Shown one piece after another: positions 44,740-53,531 of a stretch of DNA of 64,000 nucleotides (position 1 is its first letter; each line of letters opens with the position of its first letter). Below the pieces are notes generated by a model, which worked only from the letters and a program-made list of their open reading frames with translations, had not been told where the DNA came from and made no database searches. A program made the position numbers and the translations under genes. Origin of the DNA: Pseudochrobactrum kiredjianiae (lineage in GTDB: Bacteria; Pseudomonadota; Alphaproteobacteria; Rhizobiales; Rhizobiaceae); NCBI RefSeq assembly GCF_030362795.1, contig NZ_JAUCBM010000016.1, positions 1 to 64,000 on the forward strand, in the 5' to 3' direction.

Positions 44740-45399
44740 AACGGTTCAACCTCATACGATTCTTTTCATGACTGATGACTATATAGGACGTTCCTGCACA
44801 GATTTCATATGTCTCATCAGCGTGAAAATTGCGGGCAGAAATGCAGGTGCCGGTTTGTTCATGGCGTTAATCTGTGACAGCAAATCACTTGCAGGTTGCT
44901 CGCTGATTTGGGCATTTTCTGTTTAAGGAGAGTGAAAAGCCGATTTGGTTCCCCGAATTAGGGCATTTATCCCATCACATTGTGTTACGTAAAAGAAATA
45001 ACGTGAGCGATTTGGTGTGGAAATTGTCCGTATAAAGTCGGTTATATCTCTGAAATAATATATAAATTTTGTGATTGCCGTCGTGTGTTTTTTGCAAAGC
45101 TGTAAGTAGAGCAAGCTGTAAATTCGTTATGAAAGATGAATATTTTCAATCAGATGGTGCATATATGCAACATTTAGGGGTGCGATTGGATTTTGCAGGT
45201 GAATTGCGTGTAATTTAAAATTGGCACAGCCTTAGATTGAAAAACTTGTTCATAAACTCTTTACCATGATGGAAAGTGCTTCCCGAATGCGGTTTTTTCG
45301 TCATGCTGAAAACTCATTGTCTGTTCAATAAGTGTCTATTAACCATTAAATCCGATATTCATCTGAATAGCGTGACTGTAAACGGTAAGGCATTCGAAA
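44740..45399. other. 660-base AT-rich divergent intergenic region
   Basis: Separates pepF from the DUF882 gene. It contains a palindrome TGCATATATGCA (45158-45169) and a CCCGAATTAGGG inverted repeat near 44952. No ORF with a ribosome binding site and no terminator-bearing RNA was found. Promoters for both flanking genes must lie here but could not be pinned down. Confidence 0.5.
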
Positions 45400-47238
45400 T
45401 TGAAAAACAGCAAAACATCTAAACTGGCAGGCTGGGCGAGCAGGGTTGTTAAACTCAGCGCGCAGCTGGCTCTTGTTTTCACGGCTGTTACAGCTTTCGC
45501 ACCGTCACAGGCTGCAGCCGAAACCCGTACGTTGAAGCTGCATTTTGTGCATACCGGTGAACGTGCCGAAATTACCTTTAAGAAAAACGGCAAATATCTG
45601 CCCGATGGCTTGAAGAAGCTGAATGTCTTCCTGCGTGACTGGCGCCGTAACGAGCCGACCAAGATGGATCCGCGCTTGTTCGATCTGGTCTGGCAGGTTT
45701 ATCAGACTGCCGGTGGCCGCGATTATATTACAGTTGTTTCCGCTTACCGTTCTCCGGCCACCAACTCTATGTTGCGCTCGCGTACACGCGGTGTTGCGAA
45801 AAGCAGTCAGCATACGCTTGGTAAGGCGATGGATTTCTATATTCCGGGCGTGCCGCTGAAGAAGCTGCGCGATACGGCTATGCGCTATCAGATCGGTGGC
45901 GTAGGGTATTACCCGACCTCCGGTTCGCCGTTTGTGCATCTTGATGTGGGCAGTGTGCGCCATTGGCCGCGCCTGAGCCGCCGCGAATTGCTGGCAGTTT
46001 TCCCGGATGGTAAGACAATTCACGTACCAACCGACGGCAAGCCATTGCCGGGTTATGAGCAGGCACTTGCTGCCTATGAGGCTCGTAAGGCCGGTGGTGG
46101 CAGTATTCAGATGGCGTCTGCCAAGCCAAAGAGCAAATCCCTGTTTGGCATGCTGTTTGGTGGTGGTGCTGACGAAGAAGAAGATAATGGTGAAGGTAGC
46201 AGCCGTGCCGTGGCAAATGCCCGTCCTGCACGCAATGCACCTGCAGCTGCCGTTCCTGCCCGTCAGGCTCCGGTTCCTGCCGTACCAAATCGTGCACCTG
46301 AACCTGAACAAGAAACTGTGATTGCGGCTCTGCCTGCCCGTAATGCGCCGGTGCCAATGAATGCACCGCGCCCTGCTGCTCCCGTGGAAATGACACCGGA
46401 TGCAGAAGCTGCAATGGCCTTTGCTGTGCCTTTGCCAACCAAACGTCCGCAAACTGAGGCGGAAGTGCTGATGGCGATGGCGCCTCCGCCACCGAACACA
46501 CTGGAAGCGCAGGCATTTGCCGGTGCCTCGGGTGCGCCTTCTGCACCTGCACAACCAGCTAATGACCAGATTGCAGCGCTGGTTGCTGCAGATACCGGAA
46601 GCACGAATACCAATCCTATGCTGAGCGGTTATGTGCCGGTTCCGGTACAGCGTCCGCAGGCCGCCGGTCAGGCAATTAATACAGTTCTCGCATCGGCTGC
46701 AATTCCTGCAACCCGACCGGAGGCAGTTCGTGAGCCGTCTGTCGCGCGTGCAGATGCCGGTCAGGATGTGATTGCTGATCTGTTGAGCAATAGTGACCAT
46801 ACTGCCGCTATCCCTGCGCCGCAGGCTCCACGCCCGCAGGCTCAGGAACAGCAGGTTGCTATGGTGATGCCGCAAGATATGCGCGGTGGTAAATCCGGAC
46901 GTAATCCTGCTGCCAGCGCTCAGAATAATGCTGTAAGCGCCGAGACTGTCCGTACAACTGCAAAAGCAGGTCGTTCAGACCGGACGACTGCAAAAGCTGC
47001 GGCCAATGCTGTGCTCCAGCCTGCTGATGCGGCAACAGATGCGGTTATTTCAAGTGAGCCAGTCGCCAAGGTTGTTCCGGTTTCAAATCCGGTCCTGCGT
47101 AATGATGCAATGCGTCAGGCACCAACCGTTGTTTATACCGCTGGTTTCCAGAAAGATTTGCCTGCCGGTAATGCGCACCGCTTTACAGGCAATGCAGTGA
47201 CTTTCATTCCGATTGCTAAATTCTCAAAGATGAATTGA
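45400..47238 (+). CDS. DUF882/YcbK (MepK-like M15) peptidase-like protein with long Ala/Pro tail
   Basis: A 612-residue secreted protein. The signal peptide (about 1-41) ends at SQAAA. The DUF882/peptidase M15_3 domain (about 45-200) has the zinc-site pattern SAYRSP, SSQHTLGKAMDFYI (His and Asp) and FVHLDVGSVRHWP (His). E. coli MepK of this family cuts 3-3 crosslinks in peptidoglycan, so a murein hydrolase role is likely. Residues about 230-612 are low-complexity Ala/Pro/Val-rich with recurring short motifs such as PLPTKRPQ, PVPVQRPQ and IPATRPE, perhaps a cell-wall-spanning or protein-docking tail. The start is TTG (45400), since no in-frame ATG precedes the signal peptide. A terminator follows. 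Confidence 0.87.
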   Translation: MKNSKTSKLAGWASRVVKLSAQLALVFTAVTAFAPSQAAAETRTLKLHFVHTGERAEITFKKNGKYLPDGLKKLNVFLRDWRRNEPTKMDPRLFDLVWQVYQTAGGRDYITVVSAYRSPATNSMLRSRTRGVAKSSQHTLGKAMDFYIPGVPLKKLRDTAMRYQIGGVGYYPTSGSPFVHLDVGSVRHWPRLSRRELLAVFPDGKTIHVPTDGKPLPGYEQALAAYEARKAGGGSIQMASAKPKSKSLFGMLFGGGADEEEDNGEGSSRAVANARPARNAPAAAVPARQAPVPAVPNRAPEPEQETVIAALPARNAPVPMNAPRPAAPVEMTPDAEAAMAFAVPLPTKRPQTEAEVLMAMAPPPPNTLEAQAFAGASGAPSAPAQPANDQIAALVAADTGSTNTNPMLSGYVPVPVQRPQAAGQAINTVLASAAIPATRPEAVREPSVARADAGQDVIADLLSNSDHTAAIPAPQAPRPQAQEQQVAMVMPQDMRGGKSGRNPAASAQNNAVSAETVRTTAKAGRSDRTTAKAAANAVLQPADAATDAVISSEPVAKVVPVSNPVLRNDAMRQAPTVVYTAGFQKDLPAGNAHRFTGNAVTFIPIAKFSKMN

Positions 47239-47250
47239 TCTCTGTAACGG

Positions 47251-47288
47251 GACATAAAAAAGGGAGCGAAAGCCCCCTTTTTTATGTC
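47251..47288. terminator. Bidirectional terminator between the DUF882 gene and eda
   Basis: A long stem beginning GACATAAAAAAGGG (47251-47264) pairs with CCCTTTTTTATGTC (47275-47288), with an inner GC/GC pair and GAAA loop; one A/C mismatch. Confidence 0.92.
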
Positions 47289-47306
47289 TGTAAATGATAA
47301 TAAAAC

Positions 47307-47945
47307 TCAGCCTTTAAGCGCTGCTGCGGCTGCGGCAAGAGCTGTAATCTCATCCCATTTGCCGTCATTAACCAGTTCTTTTGGTGCAATCCACGAGCCG
47401 CCGATGCAAAGCACATTCGTCAGGTTCAGGTAATGCATCGCATTGCTGAGGCTGATGCCGCCGGTCGGGCAGAAGTATGTGCCTGCGAGCGGGGAGGACA
47501 GGGCTTTGAGATAGGGCGCACCGCCGGCCTGTTCAGCAGGGAAGAATTTCACATGGGTGTAGCCGCGCTCGCGCAAGCACATCACTTCGCTGGCGGTGGC
47601 GCAACCTGGCAGTAGCGGGATGTCGCTTTGCTCTGCTGCATCCAGAATAGCATCGGTCACACCGGGGCTGACAATGAATTGTGAACCGGCACGCACAGCC
47701 TGTTCATAGTGAAGTGCATTGAGGATTGTACCTGCGCCGACAATTGCTTCCGGTACTTCTTCCGCAACTGCACGGATTGCATCAAGCGCTGCTTCAGTGC
47801 GTAGGGTGATTTCGATGGCAGGCAGGCCACCTTTGGCTAAAGCGCGTGCAAGCGGCACAGCGTCCTGCGCTTTGTCAATTAACAGTACCGGAATGACAGT
47901 TTGACCCGTCATAACTGGAATCAGCTTTTCAGTTTTCTGCGACAT
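47307..47945 (-). CDS. eda: KDPG/KHG aldolase
   Basis: A 212-residue class I aldolase that cleaves 2-keto-3-deoxy-6-phosphogluconate to pyruvate and glyceraldehyde 3-phosphate, the last step of the Entner-Doudoroff pathway. Visible are GLPAIEITLRTEAALDAI with catalytic Glu, VGAGTILNALHYEQAV, FIVSPGVTDAIL, LLPGCATASEVM and Schiff-base Lys in HVKFFPAEQAGG. The family usually also accepts 4-hydroxy-2-oxoglutarate. GAGGGTGAG immediately before the ATG gives a strong ribosome binding site. No edd or zwf is adjacent here; gnd is 12 kb away. Confidence 0.96.
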   Translation of the reverse strand: MSQKTEKLIPVMTGQTVIPVLLIDKAQDAVPLARALAKGGLPAIEITLRTEAALDAIRAVAEEVPEAIVGAGTILNALHYEQAVRAGSQFIVSPGVTDAILDAAEQSDIPLLPGCATASEVMCLRERGYTHVKFFPAEQAGGAPYLKALSSPLAGTYFCPTGGISLSNAMHYLNLTNVLCIGGSWIAPKELVNDGKWDEITALAAAAAALKG

Positions 47946-47997
47946 CTCACCCTCACGATTGTTTTATAATCGATTTAACGGGCAAGCGTGGTTTTGT

Positions 47998-48621
47998 CTA
48001 TGCTGTTAACGGGGTGAGGGGACGGGAGGGCGGAAACAAAGGCTGATAAAGCGCATAGGCCTGTGCCAGTTTGCGGTCATATTGGTTTTTCGCATAAAGT
48101 GGACCGTTGTAGTTATAAGCGATTTTCTGCCAATCGTGATTATTGAGTGCATCGCGTAAATGGCTATAGGTCAGAAAGCGGCACATCAGCTCAATCTGCT
48201 GTTGTACGGATTGGCGCACAGTCTCAGCCATTTCAATCACAGAGGGATAACCCAGCCAGTGCCAATGGGCTCCCATAACTTGTCCGACGCCCCAAGATGT
48301 GGATTCATATGCTGCATCGCGATTAATCTGCGCGGCTTGTTGTAACAGCTGCCAGCGTGCAGCTTGCGTGGCAGGATTGCGAATAGCTCCGGCTTTGGGA
48401 GAAGAGAGTTTTAATGCTCTGGCCTTTGCCTGATCCGCAGGGCTGAGACGCTTGTCAAAATAATGACCTTCAAAACGGATTAAGGGCTCATCGTGACCAT
48501 TGATACGGGTGGTTACAATGCCGCCGCTTTCTGTTTGGGCGATAGCGGCCAATGCTGCGGGATCGAGATCGTGTTCGCGCCCTGCTTTTAGAAACATATC
48601 CCTGATATCTGCATTAAACAT
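47998..48621 (-). CDS. N-acetylmuramidase-family protein (DUF3380, endolysin-like)
   Basis: A 207-residue single-domain protein. It has the muramidase fold signature: AIAQTESGG (likely catalytic Glu near residue 30), PLIRFEGHYFDKRL near 47, AYESTSWGVGQVMGAHWHWLGY near 105 and a C-terminal IAYNYNGPLYAKNQYDRKLAQAY. Such domains occur in phage endolysins and cleave peptidoglycan glycan chains. There is no signal peptide or membrane helix, so export would need holin-like or other help. No other phage genes are near, suggesting a domesticated or orphan gene. The start at 48621 is preferred because AGGAG is 8 bases from it but only 2 bases from the ATG at 48627. Confidence 0.82.
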   Translation of the reverse strand: MFNADIRDMFLKAGREHDLDPAALAAIAQTESGGIVTTRINGHDEPLIRFEGHYFDKRLSPADQAKARALKLSSPKAGAIRNPATQAARWQLLQQAAQINRDAAYESTSWGVGQVMGAHWHWLGYPSVIEMAETVRQSVQQQIELMCRFLTYSHLRDALNNHDWQKIAYNYNGPLYAKNQYDRKLAQAYALYQPLFPPSRPLTPLTA

Positions 48622-48854
48622 CGCCATTTCTCCTGAAACAAAACCGCTGTGAATTTGCCATGGCCGTTCAGGGCGGGGATAGATCCCTCAGTATGCAGGC
48701 AAAATCCGGCCATGATCTTGAAATCAGCGTAAAGCGGCGTTACAGCACAAAGAGACAAATTCGTTTGTTTTCGGCTGTCTGACAAATTTTGTGATTGTCA
48801 GGCGGAATATCACGGCAGCGCCTTTGCGAGGCGACCAGCTTTTGAGGTTTATCT

Positions 48855-49778
48855 ATGTGTGAGGCACATTTCACTGTTGCTGCGCTTTATTGTTTTGCGC
48901 GTTTTCCGGATTTTGAAGCCTATCAGGCTCCGCTAACTGAACTTTGCGACCAGAATGGTATCAAAGGAACTTTGCTGCTGGCTGCTGAAGGGTTGAACGG
49001 CACCGTTGCCGGAACCCAGTCCGGCATTGCCGCGCTGATTGCTTTCATTGAAGCTATTCCTGCCTTGCGCGAGCAGAATATTGAACTGAAATATTCGACA
49101 GCTAGCCAGATGCCGTTCAACCGCATGAAGGTACGTCTCAAGAAAGAGATCGTGACCATGGGTGTGGAAGGTATTGATCCATTGCAGAGCGTCGGCACCT
49201 ATGTGCAGCCGGAACAGTGGAATGCGCTGATTGATGATGAAAATACGATTCTCATCGATACACGTAATGATTATGAATATGCCATTGGTACTTTTAAAGG
49301 CGCGATTGACCCGAAGACCAAGACATTCCGCGAGTTCCCGCAGTGGGTTGAAGAGCATCGCGGTGAGATGGAAGGCAAGAAAATTGCCATGTTCTGCACG
49401 GGTGGTATCCGCTGCGAAAAGGCAACTGCTTTCGTGAAAGGCTTAGGCTTTGACGATGTTTTCCACCTTAAAGGCGGCATTCTGAAATATCTTGAAGATA
49501 TGCCTGCGGAAGACACGCGATGGGAAGGTGAGTGTTTCGTTTTTGATGAGCGCGTTTCCGTTGGTCATGGTCTGATTGAAGGTGATGTGGAGCTGTGCCG
49601 CGCCTGCCGTAATCCGGTGACACCGGAAAGCAAATTGTCTCAGTTCTATGAGGAAGGTATTTCTTGCGATAGCTGCTATCATGAGCGCAGTGATGCTGAC
49701 CGTGCCCGTTATGCCGAGCGTCAGCGTCAGGTATTGCTGGCGAAAGAGCGCGGTGCCAAGCAGCATATCGGAGATTGA
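48855..49778 (+). CDS. trhO: tRNA uridine(34) hydroxylase TrhO (rhodanese family, YceA)
   Basis: A 307-residue enzyme that hydroxylates U34 of certain tRNAs, the oxygen-dependent route to 5-hydroxyuridine. An N-terminal acylphosphatase-like domain (about 5-95) is followed by a rhodanese domain (about 120-220) with catalytic Cys181 in [12 protein letters not shown]. The C-terminal region has [12 protein letters not shown] and [24 protein letters not shown], four cysteines likely holding zinc. Length and motif order match the family. It is divergent from the muramidase gene and followed by its own terminator. Confidence 0.93.
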   Translation: MCEAHFTVAALYCFARFPDFEAYQAPLTELCDQNGIKGTLLLAAEGLNGTVAGTQSGIAALIAFIEAIPALREQNIELKYSTASQMPFNRMKVRLKKEIVTMGVEGIDPLQSVGTYVQPEQWNALIDDENTILIDTRNDYEYAIGTFKGAIDPKTKTFREFPQWVEEHRGEMEGKKIAMFCTGGIRCEKATAFVKGLGFDDVFHLKGGILKYLEDMPAEDTRWEGECFVFDERVSVGHGLIEGDVELCRACRNPVTPESKLSQFYEEGISCDSCYHERSDADRARYAERQRQVLLAKERGAKQHIGD

Positions 49779-49802
49779 TTTCACATAAGTTGAATTTTTA
49801 TC

Positions 49803-49832
49803 AAAGGCTCTCCATTCGGAGGGCCTTTTTTT
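49803..49832 (+). terminator. Rho-independent terminator after trhO
   Basis: AAGGCTCTCC (49804-49813) pairs with GGAGGGCCTT (49818-49827, one G-T pair), loop ATTC, followed by a run of T's. Confidence 0.92.
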
Positions 49833-49904
49833 ATTGCTTGATGCATGGGTTAGGACACGTTATGCATGATGAAATATAATGATTGAAAAATATTGAGGGA
49901 TGTC

Positions 49905-50648
49905 ATGATCAGATTTGTTGTTGCGCTTGGCCTGCTGGCTGGTACTGCCCTGCCGACTTTTGCGGCAGAGAAAATTGTTGTCTTTGCTGCAGCCAGCATG
50001 AAAGACGTGATTGATACGGCGGCAGAAAAATTTAAAGCTGAAAACGGCTCGGAAGTGTCCGCGTCCTATGCGTCTTCTTCGGTGCTGGCAAAACAGATTG
50101 AAGCCGGTGCGCCTGCCGGTATTTTCATCTCAGCGGATCTCGACTGGATGGATTATGTGCAGGAACGCAAGCTGATCGATAATGATAGCCGCGCTGTAAT
50201 TGCTGGTAATGCGCTGGTGATCGCCGGAGCTAAAGATGCGAAACCTGCGGAAGCGGCTGAAATCCTGAAAGCCGGACGTTTCTCGATGGGCGATCCTTCC
50301 AATGTGCCTGCCGGTAAATACGGTAAGGCCGCTCTGGAAAAGCTCGGCATCTGGGCTGATGTTTCTGCCAATGCAGTATTTACAGAGAATGTACGTGTTG
50401 CTCTGCAATATGTTTCCCGTGGGGAAGTGAATGCCGGTATTGTCTATGCGTCTGACCGTGCGCAGGTGCCGGAACTGACAGAAGTTTACCGCTTCCCTGC
50501 ATCCAGCCATGCGCCAATTCTGTATCCGGCAGCACTGGTTGGTACGCCAGATGAAAATGCGAAAGCCTTTTTGGCGTTCCTGCGCAGTGATGCCGGACAG
50601 GCAATCATTGCCGATAAAGGCTTTGTGCCTGCGGCCGATGCAAAATAA
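49905..50648 (+). CDS. modA: Molybdate-binding periplasmic protein
   Basis: A 247-residue solute-binding protein of the molybdate ABC importer. The signal peptide (1-20) ends at LPTFA. Then come KIVVFAAASMKDVIDTAAEK (oxyanion-binding Ser/Ala loop), VSASYASSSVLAKQIEAGAP, GRFSMGDPSNVPAGKYGK and GIVYASDRAQ, all typical ModA blocks. It binds molybdate or tungstate and delivers it to ModB. ATG 49905 is chosen over an in-frame TTG at 49893; GAGGGATG lies just upstream. First gene of modABC, with modB 12 bases downstream. Confidence 0.96.
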   Translation: MIRFVVALGLLAGTALPTFAAEKIVVFAAASMKDVIDTAAEKFKAENGSEVSASYASSSVLAKQIEAGAPAGIFISADLDWMDYVQERKLIDNDSRAVIAGNALVIAGAKDAKPAEAAEILKAGRFSMGDPSNVPAGKYGKAALEKLGIWADVSANAVFTENVRVALQYVSRGEVNAGIVYASDRAQVPELTEVYRFPASSHAPILYPAALVGTPDENAKAFLAFLRSDAGQAIIADKGFVPAADAK

Positions 50649-50660
50649 AGCATTGGTTTG

Positions 50661-51344
50661 ATGATGCTTACGCCGGAAATGGAAATCATCGCATTGTCTT
50701 TGAGAATAGCAGGAATTGCTATTCTCGGGGCGATGCCGGTTGCTTTTGGTTTTGCGTGGATATTGGCGCGCTATGATTTCCCCGGCAAAAGTCTGTTGCA
50801 GGCGGTGCTGACCATGCCTTTGGTCTTGCCGCCGGTCGTTACCGGTTATTTCCTGCTGGTGCTGTTCGGCGCGCGTGGCGCTATCGGTAGTTTGTTGCTG
50901 GAATGGTTTGGTTTCAGCTTTGCTTTCCGCTGGACCGGCGCAGCGCTCGCTGCCGGCGTGATGGCTTTGCCGTTGCTGATCCGCCCTATGCGGTTGGCCA
51001 TTGAAAATATTGACAAGGGTTTGGAAGAAGCTGCCCGCACTCTCGGCGCAGGGCGGATCAAAGCCTTTATGACTGTGACACTGCCTTTGCTTATGCCCGG
51101 TATTATTGCCGGCAGTGTGCTGGGTTTTGCCAAGGCACTGGGCGAATTCGGCGCCACAATTACTTTCGTTTCCAATATTCCGGGTGAGACTCAAACGCTG
51201 TCGCTGGCGATTTATGCGCTGATGCAGAGCCCGAGCGGTGATGCCGCTGCGCTGAAGCTTATTCTGGTCTCCGTGGTATTGTCAGTTCTGGCGGTAGTTC
51301 TATCCGAATGGTTGCAGCGTCGCCTCACGGCAGGAGGGAAGTAA
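50661..51344 (+). CDS. modB: Molybdate ABC transporter permease
   Basis: A 227-residue inner membrane protein with five to six helices that forms the molybdate channel. The binding-protein-dependent transport motif (EAA loop) is visible as EEAARTLGAGRIKAFMTVTL near residue 115 and is followed by GIIAGSVLGFAKALGEFGAT. ATG 50661 or 50664 both possible. Its stop TAA overlaps the modC ATG by one base, so the two genes are translationally coupled and made in fixed ratio. Confidence 0.96.
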   Translation: MMLTPEMEIIALSLRIAGIAILGAMPVAFGFAWILARYDFPGKSLLQAVLTMPLVLPPVVTGYFLLVLFGARGAIGSLLLEWFGFSFAFRWTGAALAAGVMALPLLIRPMRLAIENIDKGLEEAARTLGAGRIKAFMTVTLPLLMPGIIAGSVLGFAKALGEFGATITFVSNIPGETQTLSLAIYALMQSPSGDAAALKLILVSVVLSVLAVVLSEWLQRRLTAGGK

Positions 51345-52465
51345 TGCCAAAGCTTTCTTCCAATGCACTTGAACTGAATGTCAAAGGCGGCAATGGCGGC
51401 TTTCGTGTTGAGGCGGCTTTCCGTGCAGAAACCGGCGTGACTGCTCTATTCGGTGCCTCCGGTGCGGGTAAAACCACTTTGCTGCGGATGATTGCCGGAA
51501 CCCTGAAACCTGAGGCAGGGCGGATTGCGATTGGCAACTTAGTGCTGTTTGACAGCGCCAAAAATATACATTTGAAGCCTGAGCAACGCCATATCGGCTA
51601 TGTCTATCAGGATGCCCGTTTATTTCCGCATCTCAGTGTGTTGCGCAATCTGACCTATGCGCAATGGGCAGGAAAACGCCAACCCGAACGCAAGCTTGAA
51701 GAAATCACCGAACTGCTCGGAATCGGTGCATTGTTGCAGCGCAAGCCGCATCAATTGTCCGGCGGTGAAAAACAGCGCGTTGCCATAGGTCGGGCATTGC
51801 TGTCAGCGCCGCGACTGCTGTTGCTGGATGAGCCGCTGTCATCGCTGGATCATGCGCGGCGACAGGAGATTTTGCCTTATCTGGAGCGTCTGCGGGATGA
51901 GAGTGGTTTGCCAATCGTCTTTGTCAGCCATGAGGTGGATGAGGTTGCGCGGCTGGCAGATACGCTCGTGTTGCTGGAGCGGGGACGGGTGAAGGAAAGC
52001 GGTTCAGTGTTTGATATTTTCAGCCAGATTGATGGCACAGGCGATACAACAAGTGTGTTGTTGCTGGGAGAAGTCACCCGCAGTGATGATGCTTATGCCA
52101 TGGCTGAAATCGCCATTGGCGGGCATTGTTTCCAGCTTACAGATCACGCTTTGCAAACAGGCATGAAGGTGCGGTTGCGCATCCGCTCCCGTGATGTGTC
52201 TTTGTCACGCTATGCGCCGGTTGATATTAGTATCCGTAATATTTTTCCCGTGGTGATCAATTCTATTCTAACGGATGACGGACCTTTTGCGGAACTCAAT
52301 CTGCAATTGGGTGATGTGCAGTTGCTGTCGCGCATTTCACGCAAATCTGTACAGGATCTCAATCTTCAGAAGGGCGATCAAATTTTCGCGCTCATTAAAG
52401 CAGTGTCGATAGATCGCAGTGCTGCCCGTTTGCAGCAAAATGAAATCAGTTTGCAAACGTCATAA
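51344..52465 (+). CDS. modC: Molybdate ABC transporter ATP-binding protein
   Basis: A 373-residue ATPase driving molybdate uptake. Walker A GASGAGKT at residues 37-44, signature LSGGEKQRVAIGRALL near 134, Walker B RLLLLDEPLSSLD near 155 and switch His in FVSHEVDEVARLA near 192. The C-terminal TOBE/Mop domain (about 285-372) contains VRLRIRSRDVSLSRYAP and two weak half-repeats, which bind molybdate for regulation in ModC proteins. The ATG at 51344 (after AGGAGGGAAG) overlaps the modB stop; longer frames upstream are overlap. Confidence 0.96.
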   Translation: MPKLSSNALELNVKGGNGGFRVEAAFRAETGVTALFGASGAGKTTLLRMIAGTLKPEAGRIAIGNLVLFDSAKNIHLKPEQRHIGYVYQDARLFPHLSVLRNLTYAQWAGKRQPERKLEEITELLGIGALLQRKPHQLSGGEKQRVAIGRALLSAPRLLLLDEPLSSLDHARRQEILPYLERLRDESGLPIVFVSHEVDEVARLADTLVLLERGRVKESGSVFDIFSQIDGTGDTTSVLLLGEVTRSDDAYAMAEIAIGGHCFQLTDHALQTGMKVRLRIRSRDVSLSRYAPVDISIRNIFPVVINSILTDDGPFAELNLQLGDVQLLSRISRKSVQDLNLQKGDQIFALIKAVSIDRSAARLQQNEISLQTS

Positions 52466-52504
52466 AATATGGTCATTTCTCCCACAAAATGAGGAGAAAT
52501 AATT

Positions 52505-53176
52505 ATGCGGGATTTGTCTGATTGGACACCACGTCCGTTGCCCGAACGTAAGGTTCTTGAAGGGCGCTATGTCCGGCTGGAGCCACTTGATGCTGATAAG
52601 CACGGGCAAGGCTTGTTTGAGGCCTCCAGCGTTGATGATGCAGACAGCCGTTTTACATGGTTATTTGATACTGTTCCCGCAACATTGGAAGACATGCGTC
52701 CGTGGCTGGAGAAATCCGCAGCGAGCCAGACGACGCTGTTTTATGCCATTATCGACAAGGCTACAGGCAAAATCGCGGGTCGTCAGGCGCTGATGCGTAT
52801 TGATGCAGAAAACGGCAGTATTGAAATCGGCAATGTCTATTGGGGACCGCTGATCTCCCGCAAGCCAGCGGCAACAGAAGCGCAATATTTGTTTATGCAG
52901 TATATCTTCGATGAGCTTGGCTATCGCCGCTACGAGTGGAAATGTAATAATGACAATCTGCCGTCAAAACGTGCCGCAGAGCGTTTCGGCTTCCAGTTTG
53001 AAGGTATTTTCCGCCAGCATCTGATTGTTAAAGGCAAGAACCGTGATACGGCATGGTATGCTATGATCGACAGCGAATGGCCGACCTTGAAACAAGCTTA
53101 TCAAAACTGGTTGGCTCCTGAGAATTTTGACGCGAGCGGGCAGCAAATTCAAAAGCTGGAAGCGTTTCGCAATTAG
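52505..53176 (+). CDS. GNAT acetyltransferase, RimJ/RimL type
   Basis: A 223-residue acyl-CoA N-acetyltransferase of the RimL-like subgroup. Marks are GRYVRLEPLDADKHGQGLFE (first strand and helix), FYAIIDKATGKIAGRQALMR, IEIGNVYWGPLISRKPAATE, YRRYEWKCNNDNLPSKRAAE and RFGFQFEGIFRQHL. The latter two are typical of GNAT proteins acting on protein N-termini or small amines; the substrate is unknown. GAGGAGAA lies 7 bases before the ATG. Its TAG stop is the TTAG that begins the intergenic repeat at 53173, so the repeat touches the coding end here. Confidence 0.9.
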   Translation: MRDLSDWTPRPLPERKVLEGRYVRLEPLDADKHGQGLFEASSVDDADSRFTWLFDTVPATLEDMRPWLEKSAASQTTLFYAIIDKATGKIAGRQALMRIDAENGSIEIGNVYWGPLISRKPAATEAQYLFMQYIFDELGYRRYEWKCNNDNLPSKRAAERFGFQFEGIFRQHLIVKGKNRDTAWYAMIDSEWPTLKQAYQNWLAPENFDASGQQIQKLEAFRN

Positions 53177-53275
53177 AGCTTTGTGCACCCTCTTGGGTGC
53201 ACAAAACTCGCTCTAACACTTTATATTTACAGCATAATTTTACCTTAAACTGATTCAGGTTTAAGGAATTGTGCA
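53173..53275. repeat. Two-hairpin intergenic repeat, full copy (forward orientation)
   Basis: Hairpin B: TTAGAGC...GCTCTAA enclosing TTGTGCACCC/GGGTGCACAA. The link is CACTTTATATTTA. Hairpin A pairs CCTTAAACT-like arms and ends GTGCAGTA. The outer arm of A has decayed (ACAGCATAATT and AATTGTGC). Confidence 0.9.
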
Positions 53276-53299
53276 GTAGTCAGGATCGGGGAGGATCAC

Positions 53300-53524
53300 A
53301 TGACGGCGCCGCAAAAAAATAACAATGAAACACGCAACTCTGCACTTGCCGCCGCACTGATACTGGTGGTTTTTGGTGCGCTATTTTACTTCATGCCAAT
53401 CATTATGCTGGCAGTGGGGCCTTACAGCCATGTGCTGGCCGCATTGATTGCTATTGTCTTTGTCATGGCGTTTTTCGCAGTGTTTTGGCTGCGGGCAAAA
53501 GCACAGAAAAAACGCCAGCATTGA
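53300..53524 (+). CDS. Small inner membrane protein, two helices
   Basis: A 74-residue protein with two membrane helices (about 14-36 and 42-64) and a basic C-terminus RAKAQKKRQH. GGGGAGGA lies 6 bases before the ATG, a strong start signal. No family recognised. It is convergent with the NicO gene (7-base gap) and may relate to neither neighbour; an orphan small membrane protein. Confidence 0.75.
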   Translation: MTAPQKNNNETRNSALAAALILVVFGALFYFMPIIMLAVGPYSHVLAALIAIVFVMAFFAVFWLRAKAQKKRQH

Positions 53525-53531
53525 CCGATGT

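Noticed and set aside
44923-45114. 63-codon minus-strand frame in the pepF/DUF882 intergenic region
   Set aside because: AT-rich region, no start signal, no domain; low coding likelihood.
45221-45240. TTGGCACAG motif as possible sigma-54 promoter
   Set aside because: The -24-like TGGCAC is present but no GC at the proper -12 position follows.
47998-48627. Prophage or genomic island marked by the muramidase
   Set aside because: No integrase, capsid, terminase or attachment-site repeats in either flank; the tRNA-Val at 15505 likewise has no adjacent integrase.
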